Positions 1 through 9,656 of a stretch of DNA of 64,000 nucleotides are shown piece after piece. The stretch is taken from the NCBI GenBank assembly GCA_018714695.1, contig DVNB01000083.1, forward strand, positions 1 through 64,000, written 5' to 3'. Position 1 is the first letter of the stretch. The number at the start of each line of letters is the position of its first letter. Made by a program: the position numbers and the translations under genes. Below the pieces are notes generated by a model. The model was given only the letters and a program-made list of their open reading frames with translations, was not told where the DNA came from and searched no databases. Origin of the DNA: Candidatus Ornithomonoglobus merdipullorum. GTDB taxonomy: Bacteria; Bacillota; Clostridia; UBA1381.

Positions 1-126
1 TACAACTCCTCCTACCGTGTTTTGTAGTGTATTTTTCCTCAAATACAGTATATCAAAAAAACAGCCGCTTGTCAGCACTTTCATTCCTATTTGTGCCGAC
101 GCTTTAGCGGCGGAATGGAGATTTTT

Positions 127-642
127 ATGAAGCTTATGATAGCATCGGATCTTCACGGATCCGAATATTACACGCGTCTGCTTTTGGACGCATATAAAAG
201 GAGCGGGGCAGAGCGTCTGGTATTATTGGGGGATCTGCTCTACCACGGGCCTCGAAACGATCTGCCGAAGGGCTACGAGCCCAAAGCCGTTATCGAGCTT
301 TTGAATTCCGTATCGAAGGAGATCATCTGCGTTCGCGGAAACTGTGATACGGAGGTCGATCAGATGGTGCTCGATTTTCCGATAATGGCGGATTATGCGG
401 TGCTGTTTCTGGACGGCAGAGCGTATTATATAACGCACGGGCACAAATACGGCACTGATGATATGCAGTATGTGAAGCCGGGCGATGCGATAATACAGGG
501 ACACACGCACGTTCCCATGTATGAGGAGAGGGAAGGTGTGCTGTGCATAAACCCGGGCTCCGTATCGATACCGAAAAACGGGAGTGCGCATCAATGCATG
601 ATCTATGAGGACGGTAAATTCGACACGCTGATACTGGAGTAA
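127..642 (+). CDS. yfcE: YfcE-type metallophosphodiesterase
   Basis: ORF from internal ATG; metallophosphoesterase motifs SDLHGS, GDLLYHGP, RGNCD, THGHKYG, GHTH. Confidence 0.85.
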   Translation: MKLMIASDLHGSEYYTRLLLDAYKRSGAERLVLLGDLLYHGPRNDLPKGYEPKAVIELLNSVSKEIICVRGNCDTEVDQMVLDFPIMADYAVLFLDGRAYYITHGHKYGTDDMQYVKPGDAIIQGHTHVPMYEEREGVLCINPGSVSIPKNGSAHQCMIYEDGKFDTLILE

Positions 643-649
643 TTTTAGC

Positions 650-676
650 TTGACAAAACGGTGTATCCATGGTAAA
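650..676 (+). promoter_or_regulatory. sigma-A-like promoter upstream of thiS leader
   Basis: TTGACA followed about 17 nt later by TAAAAT, just upstream of the thiS leader RNA. Confidence 0.5.
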
Positions 677-723
677 ATAGTTGATGTCAAGATACCAAGG
701 ACGCTTTGGCAATGAAATTCTGA

Positions 724-784
724 GGGATCAAAATAAGGGGGCGCACCACCACGGGTACGAAGCTCTTGTTTTGCTCCCTTTTTT
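724..784 (+). ncRNA. Terminator-embedded leader RNA, candidate HMP-PP (thiS motif) riboswitch
   Basis: GGGATCAAAATAAG (724-737) pairs with CTTGTTTTGCTCCC (765-778) with one mismatch and one G-U, followed by TTTTTT; the loop region GGGGCGCACCACCACGGGTACGAAGCT is structured and lies directly upstream of thiS. Confidence 0.65.
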
Positions 785-802
785 GATATGAGGGGTGATA
801 AG

Positions 803-1000
803 ATGATAAAGGTGAACGGAGAGACGCTTGAAGGCAGGGACGGGATAACCGTTGCGGAGCTGTTAAAGGAGCGCGGCTATAAGACCGTGTTTATCGCTGT
901 CGAGGTAAACGGCGTTATCGTCAAAAAAGACGAATATGCCGCTTATGTTCTGAACGACGGCGACAAGGTCGAAGTCGTGAATTTTGTCGGCGGAGGTTGA
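803..1000 (+). CDS. thiS: Sulfur carrier protein ThiS
   Basis: 66 aa, C-terminal VNFVGGG; first gene of thi operon. Confidence 0.9.
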   Translation: MIKVNGETLEGRDGITVAELLKERGYKTVFIAVEVNGVIVKKDEYAAYVLNDGDKVEVVNFVGGG

Positions 1001-1004
1001 TTTG

Positions 1005-1649
1005 ATGAAAAAGATGATACCGTCTGCGGAGGAGTTTGAGCGTGTTATGACAGAGCGCCACACGCGTTCGGTGTATTGCAGACTTAAGAAGGCGTCGGTC
1101 GCGGTCGCGGGCCTTGGCGGACTTGGCTCTAATATTGCCGTATCGCTTGCAAGAGCCGGTGTGGGCAGACTTTTTCTTGTCGATTTCGACAGGGTGGATA
1201 TTACTAATCTGAACCGACAGCAGTATGGGGTAAGCGATATAGGTGAATACAAGACCGAGGCATTAAAACGGATAATAGGCGGCATAGCGCCGTATGTAAA
1301 GGTAGAGACCGAGAACGTTCGAGTAACGGAAGAGAATGCGGCGGAGCTTTTTTACGGCTTTAAAATAGTGTGTGAGGCATTTGACGGTGCCGCGCAGAAG
1401 GCTATGCTGATAAACGAGCTTCTCGGGAAATGCCCGGAGACCGTTGTAGTGTCGGGTTCCGGCATGGCCGGGATGCTGAGCTCCAACACGATAGTTACGC
1501 GCCGGGCGTTTTCAAGGCTCTATCTCTGCGGCGACGGAGTCACGGATATTGCAGATGCAAACGGATTGATGGCGCCGCGTGTCGCAATATGCGCAAATCA
1601 TCAGGCAAATATGGTCCTTCGTCTCATAATGGGTGAGACGGAGCCGTAA
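1005..1649 (+). CDS. thiF: ThiF-family sulfur carrier adenylyltransferase
   Basis: GLGGLGSNIAVSLARAGVG nucleotide-binding motif, DITNLNRQQY; follows thiS. Confidence 0.85.
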   Translation: MKKMIPSAEEFERVMTERHTRSVYCRLKKASVAVAGLGGLGSNIAVSLARAGVGRLFLVDFDRVDITNLNRQQYGVSDIGEYKTEALKRIIGGIAPYVKVETENVRVTEENAAELFYGFKIVCEAFDGAAQKAMLINELLGKCPETVVVSGSGMAGMLSSNTIVTRRAFSRLYLCGDGVTDIADANGLMAPRVAICANHQANMVLRLIMGETEP

Positions 1650-1653
1650 CATA

Positions 1654-1671
1654 AAGCCCTGAGAAGGGCTT
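1654..1671 (+). repeat. Intercistronic hairpin between thiF and thiG
   Basis: AAGCCCT-GAGA-AGGGCTT perfect 7-bp stem with GAGA loop. Confidence 0.4.
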
Positions 1672-1718
1672 ACATATGTGAAAAGAGCTTTATATATAAT
1701 CGAAAGGGGAACGATACA

Positions 1719-2486
1719 ATGAAAGATACATTTAAGCTGGGAGATCATGAATTTACGTCGAGGTTCATATTAGGCTCCGGCAAATACTCGCTTGACCTGA
1801 TAAAGGCGGCTGTAGAGAATGCCGGTGCGCAGATAATAACGCTTGCGCTGCGCCGTGCCGTAACGGGCGATGTTGCGAATATCCTCGACTACATACCGGA
1901 GGGCGTGACGCTGCTCCCGAACACGTCGGGCGCGAGAAACGCAGAGGAGGCCGTAAGGATAGCGCATCTTGCCAGAGAGGTCGGCTGCGGCGATTTTATA
2001 AAGATAGAATGCATAAGAGATTCGAAATATCTGCTGCCGGATAATTACGAGACTGCCAAAGCCACGGAGATCCTTGCAAAGGAAGGTTATGTGGTAATGC
2101 CGTACATGTATCCGGATCTCAACGCTGCGCGCGATATGGCAAATGCGGGCGCTGCCTGCATCATGCCGCTCGGCGCGCCTATAGGCACGAATAAGGGGCT
2201 TTGCACAAAGGAATTCATAAAGATACTAATCGACGAGATAGATCTGCCTGTGATAGTTGACGCGGGTATAGGCAGACCGTCACAGGCGTGTGAAGCTATG
2301 GAGATGGGAGCCGCGGCTGTTATGGCGAACACAGCTATAGCTACGGCGGGCGATGTTCCGGCGATGGCGGAGGCGTTCAAGAAGGCTATAGAGGCGGGAA
2401 GAACGGCATATTTGAGCGGACCGGGACGCGTGCTTGAAAAAGGAGCCTCAGCATCATCGCCGCTTACGGGATTTCTTGAGGATTGA
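1719..2486 (+). CDS. thiG: Thiazole synthase ThiG
   Basis: Typical Thi[37 protein letters not shown]. Confidence 0.95.
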   Translation: MKDTFKLGDHEFTSRFILGSGKYSLDLIKAAVENAGAQIITLALRRAVTGDVANILDYIPEGVTLLPNTSGARNAEEAVRIAHLAREVGCGDFIKIECIRDSKYLLPDNYETAKATEILAKEGYVVMPYMYPDLNAARDMANAGAACIMPLGAPIGTNKGLCTKEFIKILIDEIDLPVIVDAGIGRPSQACEAMEMGAAAVMANTAIATAGDVPAMAEAFKKAIEAGRTAYLSGPGRVLEKGASASSPLTGFLED

Positions 2487-2497
2487 GGTGAGAGACG

Positions 2498-3655
2498 ATG
2501 GCTGAAAGGATAGATCACATGAAATACCTCCCGGATATGGAAGTAATAGATTCCGATATGCTTGACAGGGTAGTTTCCGAGATGGATGCTTACGATTATA
2601 ATACTTATTCCGAGGCTGATGTAAGGGCTGCTCTTGATGCGGACGTGCTTTCGCCGCATGATTTCCGGGCGCTGCTCTCACCGGCAGCCGAGCCGTTTAT
2701 AGAGGAGATAGCTCAGCGTGCTCAGACTGAGACGAGAAAGCATTTCGGAAATTCGGTAATGATGTTTACTCCTGTTTACATTGCGAATTATTGTGAGAAT
2801 TATTGTATCTATTGCGGCTTTAACTGTCACAACAAGATACGCCGCGCAAAGCTTAATATGGAGGAGGTGGAGCACGAGTTTTCCGAGATAGCAAAGACGG
2901 GATTACAGGAGGTGCTCATCCTCACGGGCGAGAGCCGCAGGATGTCAGACGTTAAATACATCGGAGAGGCGTGCAGGATCGCGAAGAAGTATTTCAAGGT
3001 GATAGGCGTGGAGGTCTATCCGATGAATTCGGACGAATACAGGTATCTCCATGAATGCGGTGTCGATTACGTCACGGTATTTCAGGAGACATATAACAGC
3101 GATAAATACGAAACGCTACATCTTGAGGGCCACAAGCGTATATTCCCGTACAGATTTTACGCTCAGGAGCGTGCTGTGCTCGGCGGGATGCGCGGAGTGG
3201 GATTCGCGGCATTGCTTGGGCTTGATGATTTCAGAAAGGACGCATTTGCTACAGGATATCATGCGTACCTGCTGCAGCAGAAGTATCCGCACACTGAAAT
3301 AGCGATCTCGTGTCCAAGGCTCAGACCTATAATAAACAACGATAAGATCAATCCGAAGGACGTGCATGAGAAGCAGCTTCTGCAGGTGATATGCGCGTAC
3401 AGGCTGTTTTTGCCGTTTGCGAGCATCACGATATCGACGCGTGAGCGCGCGGGTTTCCGTGACAATATCATAAAGATCGCGGCGACGAAGATCTCCGGCG
3501 GCGTGAGCGTAGGTATCGGCGGACACGGCGAGAATGAGGAAGAAAAGGGCGACGAGCAGTTCGATATTTCCGACGGCAGAAGTGTCAAGGAGGTATATGA
3601 CGCGATAGAGAAAGCCGGTATGCAGCCGGTCATGAGTGATTATATATATGTGTGA
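2498..3655 (+). CDS. thiH: 2-iminoacetate synthase ThiH (radical SAM)
   Basis: CENYCIYCGFNCHNKIRR radical SAM motif; in thi operon. Confidence 0.95.
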   Translation: MAERIDHMKYLPDMEVIDSDMLDRVVSEMDAYDYNTYSEADVRAALDADVLSPHDFRALLSPAAEPFIEEIAQRAQTETRKHFGNSVMMFTPVYIANYCENYCIYCGFNCHNKIRRAKLNMEEVEHEFSEIAKTGLQEVLILTGESRRMSDVKYIGEACRIAKKYFKVIGVEVYPMNSDEYRYLHECGVDYVTVFQETYNSDKYETLHLEGHKRIFPYRFYAQERAVLGGMRGVGFAALLGLDDFRKDAFATGYHAYLLQQKYPHTEIAISCPRLRPIINNDKINPKDVHEKQLLQVICAYRLFLPFASITISTRERAGFRDNIIKIAATKISGGVSVGIGGHGENEEEKGDEQFDISDGRSVKEVYDAIEKAGMQPVMSDYIYV

Positions 3656-4262
3656 GCTTATATGCGTGACCAACCGGAAAATATTCTATGATACATTCGG
3701 GATCACTGCATCGTTTGCCGGAAGAGTGCGCGAGATCCTGAGTGAGGGTATCCGTGTGATACTCAGAGAAAAGGATCTCTCGGAGGATGAATATTACAGG
3801 CTGCTGTGCGAGGTGGGAGACAGGCGTGTGACAGCCCACAGTTTTCCTGATGCGGCACGCCGTTTCGGCTGTACCTCGCTGCATATGCCGCTGAACGCTT
3901 TAAGCTCCTCAGATGTGTCGGAGTTTGAGACGGTCGGCTGCTCCGTGCACTCTGCAGAACAGGCGGTTTTGGCTTATAAATACGGAGCAACGTATCTCAC
4001 CGCGGGACATATATTCGTTACCGACTGTAAAAAAGGTCTGGCGCCGCGCGGTACAGAGCTTATAAAGGATATACTTTGTGTGACGTCGCTTCCCGTATAC
4101 GCAATAGGCGGGATAACACCGCAAAATGCGGGTATGACAGCAGAGGCCGGAGCCGCCGGCGTGTGCGTAATGTCCGGTTTTATGAAATGTGCCGATCCCG
4201 CGGAGCTTGCGGATAAATTCAGAACAGTTTTTCGGAATAACGGGCAAAAGAGTAACATATAA
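3648..4262 (+). CDS. tenI: TenI-like thiazole tautomerase
   Basis: TIM-barrel ThiE/TenI fold with TenI-like GCSVHS, GHIFVTDCKKGLAPRG and GVCVMSGF; start overlaps thiH stop. Confidence 0.75.
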   Translation: MCELICVTNRKIFYDTFGITASFAGRVREILSEGIRVILREKDLSEDEYYRLLCEVGDRRVTAHSFPDAARRFGCTSLHMPLNALSSSDVSEFETVGCSVHSAEQAVLAYKYGATYLTAGHIFVTDCKKGLAPRGTELIKDILCVTSLPVYAIGGITPQNAGMTAEAGAAGVCVMSGFMKCADPAELADKFRTVFRNNGQKSNI

Positions 4263-4271
4263 CTAGATCAG

Positions 4272-4380
4272 GATGTCCCCGCCTTTCGGGCGCGGATCCG
4301 GATCCACCGCACGGACATCGCGTCGGCAGCTGGCCGATATTTAATGTTCGGAGCGAGATCATACGGAAGGGAAGGATAAG
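4272..4380 (+). other. Structured 5' leader of SLH/glucosaminidase gene
   Basis: GATGTCC/GGACATC stem (4272-4278/4313-4319), inner GGATCCGGATCC, then TCGGC-AGCTG-GCCGA. Confidence 0.3.
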
Positions 4381-5520
4381 ATGCTGAAAAAAATAATAGC
4401 CGCTTCGCTTTGTGCAGCTATGCTCTGTGCGCAGACCGCATCGTGCGCATCTGCGGCCGGTGATTACTCATGGGCAGAAACGGAAATAGAATACTGCCGA
4501 CAAAACGGGATAATGACAGGTGATGAAAACGGTGACCTTGATCCCGGCGGAACACTCACACGGGCGCAGATGGCAAAGATGCTGATCGAAAGCTTCGGCG
4601 CTGATGACGCGGCAGATGCGGGCGGGCAGCAGTTCTCTGATATATCGCCCGATCAGTGGTATTACGATTATGCGCGGGAGATCAGACAGTATATGACCGA
4701 GCCGGGTGCTGAGTTTAACGGCAATGAGCCCGTTACGCGAGAGGAATTTGCGTCGACTCTTGTCCGCGCAAGCGGGCTGACGGCGGGAAATGTGAGGAAC
4801 AGCGATATTCTGACAGATAATTTTCCGGATGCGGACGAGGTCTCGGATAAGTATAAAACGCTGATGTGCATAGCCGTTGAGCGGGCATATTTCCGCGGGT
4901 CCGACGGTTACCTTCGTCCGAAGGATGATCTGACCCGAGCCGAGGTCTGCGCGCTTTTGTACAGGGTGATAGAAAGTGTCAAGGGAGAGATCGAGCTCAC
5001 ATGGGAGGATCTCGGGGTACCCAAAACATCCACACCGATACTCGGAGCCGCCGAGATAACTGTTGACGCGGCGAAGGAATGGGCGGCTTCAAGAGGCGCG
5101 GCGCAGCTGTTTTTAGACGCGGCGGATATATATTGGAAATACGGAGAGCTTACCGGGATACGTCCTGAGGTACTGTATGCTCAGGCTGCAAAGGAGACAG
5201 CGTTCGGCAATTACGGAGGCGCAGTGCTGCCGGAGATGAACAACTTTGCCGGAATAAAAAAATACGGTGCCACCGGTGACGCTACCGAGGATCATGAAAG
5301 CTTTGCGACTCAGGACGACGGAGTAAGAGCGCACTTCAATCATATGTCGGCATATGTCGGCCTCGAACCGATAGGGGAGGTACACGGAAGGTATAACTCG
5401 GTAAAATCGCTCTCATGGGCGGGGACAGTAAAATATGTGGAAGCGCTCGGCGGAAGATGGTGCCCGGATCTGTACTACGGATATTCGATAGTAAAGACCA
5501 TGCTTGCGGATATGTATTGA
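4381..5520 (+). CDS. Secreted SLH-domain protein with glucosaminidase-like C-terminal domain
   Basis: Signal peptide, SLH-type repeats (LDPGGTLTRAQMAKML, LRPKDDLTRAEVCALL), C-terminus similar to endo-beta-N-acetylglucosaminidase. Confidence 0.75.
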   Translation: MLKKIIAASLCAAMLCAQTASCASAAGDYSWAETEIEYCRQNGIMTGDENGDLDPGGTLTRAQMAKMLIESFGADDAADAGGQQFSDISPDQWYYDYAREIRQYMTEPGAEFNGNEPVTREEFASTLVRASGLTAGNVRNSDILTDNFPDADEVSDKYKTLMCIAVERAYFRGSDGYLRPKDDLTRAEVCALLYRVIESVKGEIELTWEDLGVPKTSTPILGAAEITVDAAKEWAASRGAAQLFLDAADIYWKYGELTGIRPEVLYAQAAKETAFGNYGGAVLPEMNNFAGIKKYGATGDATEDHESFATQDDGVRAHFNHMSAYVGLEPIGEVHGRYNSVKSLSWAGTVKYVEALGGRWCPDLYYGYSIVKTMLADMY

Positions 5521-5562
5521 CTTATTTGCTGCGGAAATTGGTGATATTCACTTTATGGACAT

Positions 5563-5609
5563 AAAAAGACAGGGACAGAAAACCATTGATTTTCTGTCCC
5601 TGTCTTTTT
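5563..5609. terminator. Bidirectional intrinsic terminator
   Basis: Perfect 20-bp inverted repeat AAAAAGACAGGGACAGAAAA / TTTTCTGTCCCTGTCTTTTT between convergent genes. Confidence 0.9.
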
Positions 5610-6877
5610 TATGCAGCCGGTGCGGCTGCCTGATCCGCTGCGTCTGTGCCGGTCGTATCCGCCGGAGTTTCAACGGTGCTTTCAGTTGTGCTGTCTGCAG
5701 CCGTTTCGGTGACAGACGTGTCAGCAGCCGGAGCGGACTCCGCCGCGTCGGTGCGGATCGAAAGATCCACATATCCGCCGAAAGAGATGCGAAGCGTTAC
5801 CGGATTCCACTGATCACGTGCATCGAAATTATAGAATTTCGTATCCGCGGAGTAATACGGAACGGGATCGGCGCTGATCTCGATGTAGTCAGATGTTATA
5901 TACGATTGTGCCGCATCGAGAGTAAAGTTCTCAATATTTGTTATCGTTGCCGAGTCATGCTTATACATATTCGATGTGTCACATGTTATGTATACTGTTT
6001 TGGTATTGCCGTCCCAGTCGACCTGTGCGCCGAATGCTTCAGATATGACTCTTAACGGAACATATGTGCGGTCATTTATTATCACCGGCTGAAAATCCGT
6101 TATCGGTATTTCGGTCCTGGTTGACGAGGATGTGTCCGCGTTCTCCCATTTTGAGAGAGACCATACATTGTATCCGGACTCGTTGAATGTCCTTAAAAAC
6201 TGAACTATCGTCGAGTTTTTCGTGCATGTTATCGACTGCGCTCTGAGAATGTCTGTCCTCTGATAATCGTCCCAGTATACGTTTATGCCCATATCGTCGA
6301 AAACACTTCTGAGCGGGACATAGGTATAGTCGTTTATGATCGTGGGACGGATGCTCACCGGGAAGCTTACCGGCGCGTTGTTGAGCATGACCGTTATTCC
6401 AAGGTCGGGAGCCGGAGTTGTGTCAACGAACGTGGGCGGCTGTGTCGGAGCGGTGTAAGGATCAAGCGTGAACTGCGGATACATTATCCCGTCAAAAAGA
6501 TGCTGACCCTGATCCGAATCGCATGACAGTCTCACACACCAGCTGTCAAGCGTCATTACCATCGTTCCCCCCGTTACATAGCTTCCGTCCTGATAGCTGA
6601 CGTTAAATCTTATAGTGCCTTTGTTGTCGTCCATTGTACCGTCGAGACATTCGTATATGAGCTGCTCGTTATTGTTTTTAACAAATTTGAATCTGACCGA
6701 TACCGATGTATCCGTGCAGGAAAGTATATCGAGACTCGCGTAATTATCGCTTGTGGCGCCCGCGGAAAGGTATGATCCGACGAACGCTTCGTTTACGAAG
6801 GTGTTTGCGTATGCCGACGGCATAAGCGATGCCGTAACGGTGAATGCCGCCAGAACGGCTGCTGCTTTTTCAATCAT
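5609..6877 (-). CDS. Secreted protein with two copper-amine-oxidase-N-like domains
   Basis: Signal peptide; repeats PTIINDYTYVPLRSVFDDMGINVYWDD and PVIINDRTYVPLRVISEAFGAQVDWDGNTKTVYI. Confidence 0.8.
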   Translation of the reverse strand: MIEKAAAVLAAFTVTASLMPSAYANTFVNEAFVGSYLSAGATSDNYASLDILSCTDTSVSVRFKFVKNNNEQLIYECLDGTMDDNKGTIRFNVSYQDGSYVTGGTMVMTLDSWCVRLSCDSDQGQHLFDGIMYPQFTLDPYTAPTQPPTFVDTTPAPDLGITVMLNNAPVSFPVSIRPTIINDYTYVPLRSVFDDMGINVYWDDYQRTDILRAQSITCTKNSTIVQFLRTFNESGYNVWSLSKWENADTSSSTRTEIPITDFQPVIINDRTYVPLRVISEAFGAQVDWDGNTKTVYITCDTSNMYKHDSATITNIENFTLDAAQSYITSDYIEISADPVPYYSADTKFYNFDARDQWNPVTLRISFGGYVDLSIRTDAAESAPAADTSVTETAADSTTESTVETPADTTGTDAADQAAAPAA

Positions 6878-6911
6878 GTTTTCTCCCACTCCTTTGTTCC
6901 GGTTCCTGTAC

Positions 6912-6945
6912 AAAACTAATGCAGGACGCCTTTTGCGCCCTGCAT
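6912..6945 (-). terminator. Intrinsic terminator downstream of fba
   Basis: Minus strand ATGCAGGGCGC-AAAA-GCGTCCTGCAT followed by TAGTTTTG. Confidence 0.6.
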
Positions 6946-6971
6946 GATCTGTCACATTGCGCTTCTTTGCG

Positions 6972-7835
6972 TTAAGCCTTGCCGATCGAGCCGAACAGCT
7001 CCATCTTTTCTTTAACTATAGCCTTTATGCCCTCATATCCGGGTGCGAGAAGCTTTCTCGGATCATAGCCCTTGCCCTGGAGATCCTTGCCCTCTTCGAT
7101 ATATTTTCTTGTTGCCTCCTGGAAATAGAGCTGGCATTCTGTGTTTACATTGATCTTTGCAACGCCGAGCGATATAGCCTTCTTTATCATATCAGCCGGG
7201 ATTCCTGTGCCGCCGTGGAGAACGAGCGGAAGATCGCCTATGAGTTCCTTGATCTTTGCAAGAGCATCAAAATCGAGTCCCTTCCAGTTCTCGGGATACT
7301 TGCCGTGGATGTTTCCGATGCCTGCAGCAAGGAAATCAACGCCGAGATCGGCTATCATCTTGCACTCGGCAGGATCAGCAATCTCGCCCGCGCCTACAAC
7401 GCCGTCCTCTTCGCCGCCGATCGAGCCTACCTCAGCCTCGATCGAAAGACCCATGTTGTGAGCCGCGTGAACGAGCTCGGTCGTCTTTGCTATATTTTCA
7501 TCAATGGGGAAATGCGAGCCGTCAAACATGATCGATGAGAATCCGGCTTTTATGCACTTGTAGCATCCCTCATATGTTCCGTGATCAAGATGAAGAGCGA
7601 CAGGAACTGTAATGCCGAGCGATTCTATCATGGCCTTTACCATTGCAGCGACCGTGCCGAAGCCGGTCATGTACTTGCCTGCGCCTTCTGAAACACCGAG
7701 GATCACAGGTGAATTGTTCTCCTGCGCGGTAAGAAGTATAGCCTTTGTCCATTCAAGATTGTTGATGTTGAACTGACCTATGGCATAATGGCCTTCAACC
7801 GCCTTCTTTAGCATTTCTGTAGCTGTTACCAACAT
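6972..7835 (-). CDS. fba: Class II fructose-bisphosphate aldolase
   Basis: HLDHGTYEGC, FDGSHFPIDEN, VLHGGTGIP, KINVNTECQ motifs. Confidence 0.95.
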   Translation of the reverse strand: MLVTATEMLKKAVEGHYAIGQFNINNLEWTKAILLTAQENNSPVILGVSEGAGKYMTGFGTVAAMVKAMIESLGITVPVALHLDHGTYEGCYKCIKAGFSSIMFDGSHFPIDENIAKTTELVHAAHNMGLSIEAEVGSIGGEEDGVVGAGEIADPAECKMIADLGVDFLAAGIGNIHGKYPENWKGLDFDALAKIKELIGDLPLVLHGGTGIPADMIKKAISLGVAKINVNTECQLYFQEATRKYIEEGKDLQGKGYDPRKLLAPGYEGIKAIVKEKMELFGSIGKA

Positions 7836-7947
7836 AATTTTATATCCTCCCTTAGGTAATTTTAAGTTCCGGCGCCCGGCTTTGATTGGGCGCCGATCTA
7901 TATTTAACCGCGCAGCCCGTTTACGCGCTGTGCGGTCGGTAGCTTTT

Positions 7948-8574
7948 TCAGCCTCCAATTATCACTTCGCTTGCGTTCATCAGCCGCAAAAGGTTGTCCT
8001 TTGTGGCGGCGAATGCTTTTTTTCTGCCGCAGCGACTGCAGATAATGAGTATATCGTTGTTTTCATAATCGAATTTTATATCGGAGCTTCCGCATACACA
8101 GTTTACCGAGTGCTCCGAGCACATCCTGTCAAAGATCATAAGGATCTCCGCAAGTATAGGGTCTGTGCCGGGAGCGATAAACAGCTCGTCCGGACCTGCT
8201 GTCTCATCCGCATCCAATGCTGATTCTTCAAGCTCATGCGACAGCTTGTCAAGATCGCCGCCATAGAGAAACAGCTTTATCCCGAACGCCGGACAGCAGA
8301 GCGACGCGCTGTCCGCGGTCCAGAGCTCGGACCCGGATATGGTCCTGCTGTGAGTTTCGCCGCAGTACGGGCATTGCGCGCTTATCCTGTATTTGCCGTC
8401 ATTCAGCTTCTTTATCTCGGCGCATGCCGAGCCGCATACGCTGTCGGCACATCTGAATCTGTACGGCTTGCGGTCTGAAAGTCTGAACAGGCTGAAGCCG
8501 GTCGTATAGGTCCCGAAGCATACGGGGCAGACGTATATAAAATGACATGTTTCGTTGATGTTCATATCGGTCAC
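7948..8574 (-). CDS. Hypothetical zinc-ribbon-like protein
   Basis: Multiple CxxC pairs (CPVC, CPYC, CVCG, CSRCG). Confidence 0.6.
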   Translation of the reverse strand: MTDMNINETCHFIYVCPVCFGTYTTGFSLFRLSDRKPYRFRCADSVCGSACAEIKKLNDGKYRISAQCPYCGETHSRTISGSELWTADSASLCCPAFGIKLFLYGGDLDKLSHELEESALDADETAGPDELFIAPGTDPILAEILMIFDRMCSEHSVNCVCGSSDIKFDYENNDILIICSRCGRKKAFAATKDNLLRLMNASEVIIGG

Positions 8575-8576
8575 CG

Positions 8577-9458
8577 TTATTTTGTCCCTATGCGCAGCTC
8601 ACGCGCATAGAAAAACAGGTACTGCTGAGCCATGCCGCCGAGCTCGCCGAATTTTTTATCGGCAAATTCCGATATGGTCTTGATGCTCTGCGGAGTATTG
8701 TCAAAGTAGCAGTATTCCATAATACGCTTTATCCATACATCGACGGGGAACGAGTCACATCTGCCGAGACCGAAGAGTAATATGCAGTCCGAGACCTTGT
8801 TGCCGATCCCCCATATGCTCATGAGAGCTTTTTTTGCGTCGGGAGTAGGCATTGCACGTATCGCGTCGAGATCAATCTCTCCCGAGACGACCTTTTTTGC
8901 GCAGTCCAGGATGTATTTACTGCGAAAGCCCGCGCGGATGATATCCAGCTCCTCGAGCGACAGACCGGCTATCCGCTCGGGTGAGGGGAACGAATAGTAT
9001 ATTTTGCCGCGGTATTCATGCGGTTCTCCGAAGCTTTCGCATAAAGTGCCTATGATCTTCTTTATACGCGGTATATTATTGCTTGCCGAAATTATAAATG
9101 AGATCATCGTCTCCCAAAGCTCCTGCCTCAGTATGCGTATCCCGTTCCCGAAGCGCACAGCCTCAGCCATTACCGGATCGCCGTCTTCCGTCAGCGAACG
9201 TTTTATAGCGCTGTAGTCGCGGCTGAGATCGAGATAATCATACCACACATCGTTAAAGTCCTCCATAGCTGTGTCGTGCAGTATTATACTGTTTCCCTCA
9301 GCAGTGAGCTTTACCGTTTTTCCGAACGCCGTGCCGATATATGAGTCATCGCCGTCGGGATCGAAACGGAAGCACTGTCCGCAGTCAAAAATATGCCTCA
9401 GGTCAAAATCGCTCTGACCCGTTATATGTATGTCTTTATCTATAGTTTTTACTTCCAT
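8577..9458 (-). CDS. ogg: 8-oxoguanine DNA glycosylase/AP lyase (Ogg family)
   Basis: HhH-GPD pattern (LMSIWGIGNKVSDCILLFGLGRCDSFPVDVWIKRIM). Confidence 0.85.
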   Translation of the reverse strand: MEVKTIDKDIHITGQSDFDLRHIFDCGQCFRFDPDGDDSYIGTAFGKTVKLTAEGNSIILHDTAMEDFNDVWYDYLDLSRDYSAIKRSLTEDGDPVMAEAVRFGNGIRILRQELWETMISFIISASNNIPRIKKIIGTLCESFGEPHEYRGKIYYSFPSPERIAGLSLEELDIIRAGFRSKYILDCAKKVVSGEIDLDAIRAMPTPDAKKALMSIWGIGNKVSDCILLFGLGRCDSFPVDVWIKRIMEYCYFDNTPQSIKTISEFADKKFGELGGMAQQYLFFYARELRIGTK

Positions 9459-9656
9459 GTTATTATTATAACACAATCCTTCGTCATTATCAAGGAAATA
9501 ATCAAAATATTTTAACTTTGTAAAAATTGCAAACAACAGGTATGCAACCCGGGTGCCAGATATGAATATTGAATAAAAGCACGAGTCATACTTGAAATAA
9601 AGAAAAAAATGTGGTATGATGTAAGCAGTAATAACTATAGAAAGAAGGTATATATT

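Noticed and set aside
4262-4380. ydaO/c-di-AMP riboswitch
   Set aside because: Gene context fits and a GGCAGCTGGCC string is vaguely similar, but the GGGGGACCC and GGGTGAATCC-type segments are absent.
5504-6055. 183-aa plus-strand ORF
   Set aside because: Crosses a perfect bidirectional terminator and is antisense to the copper-amine-oxidase-like protein.
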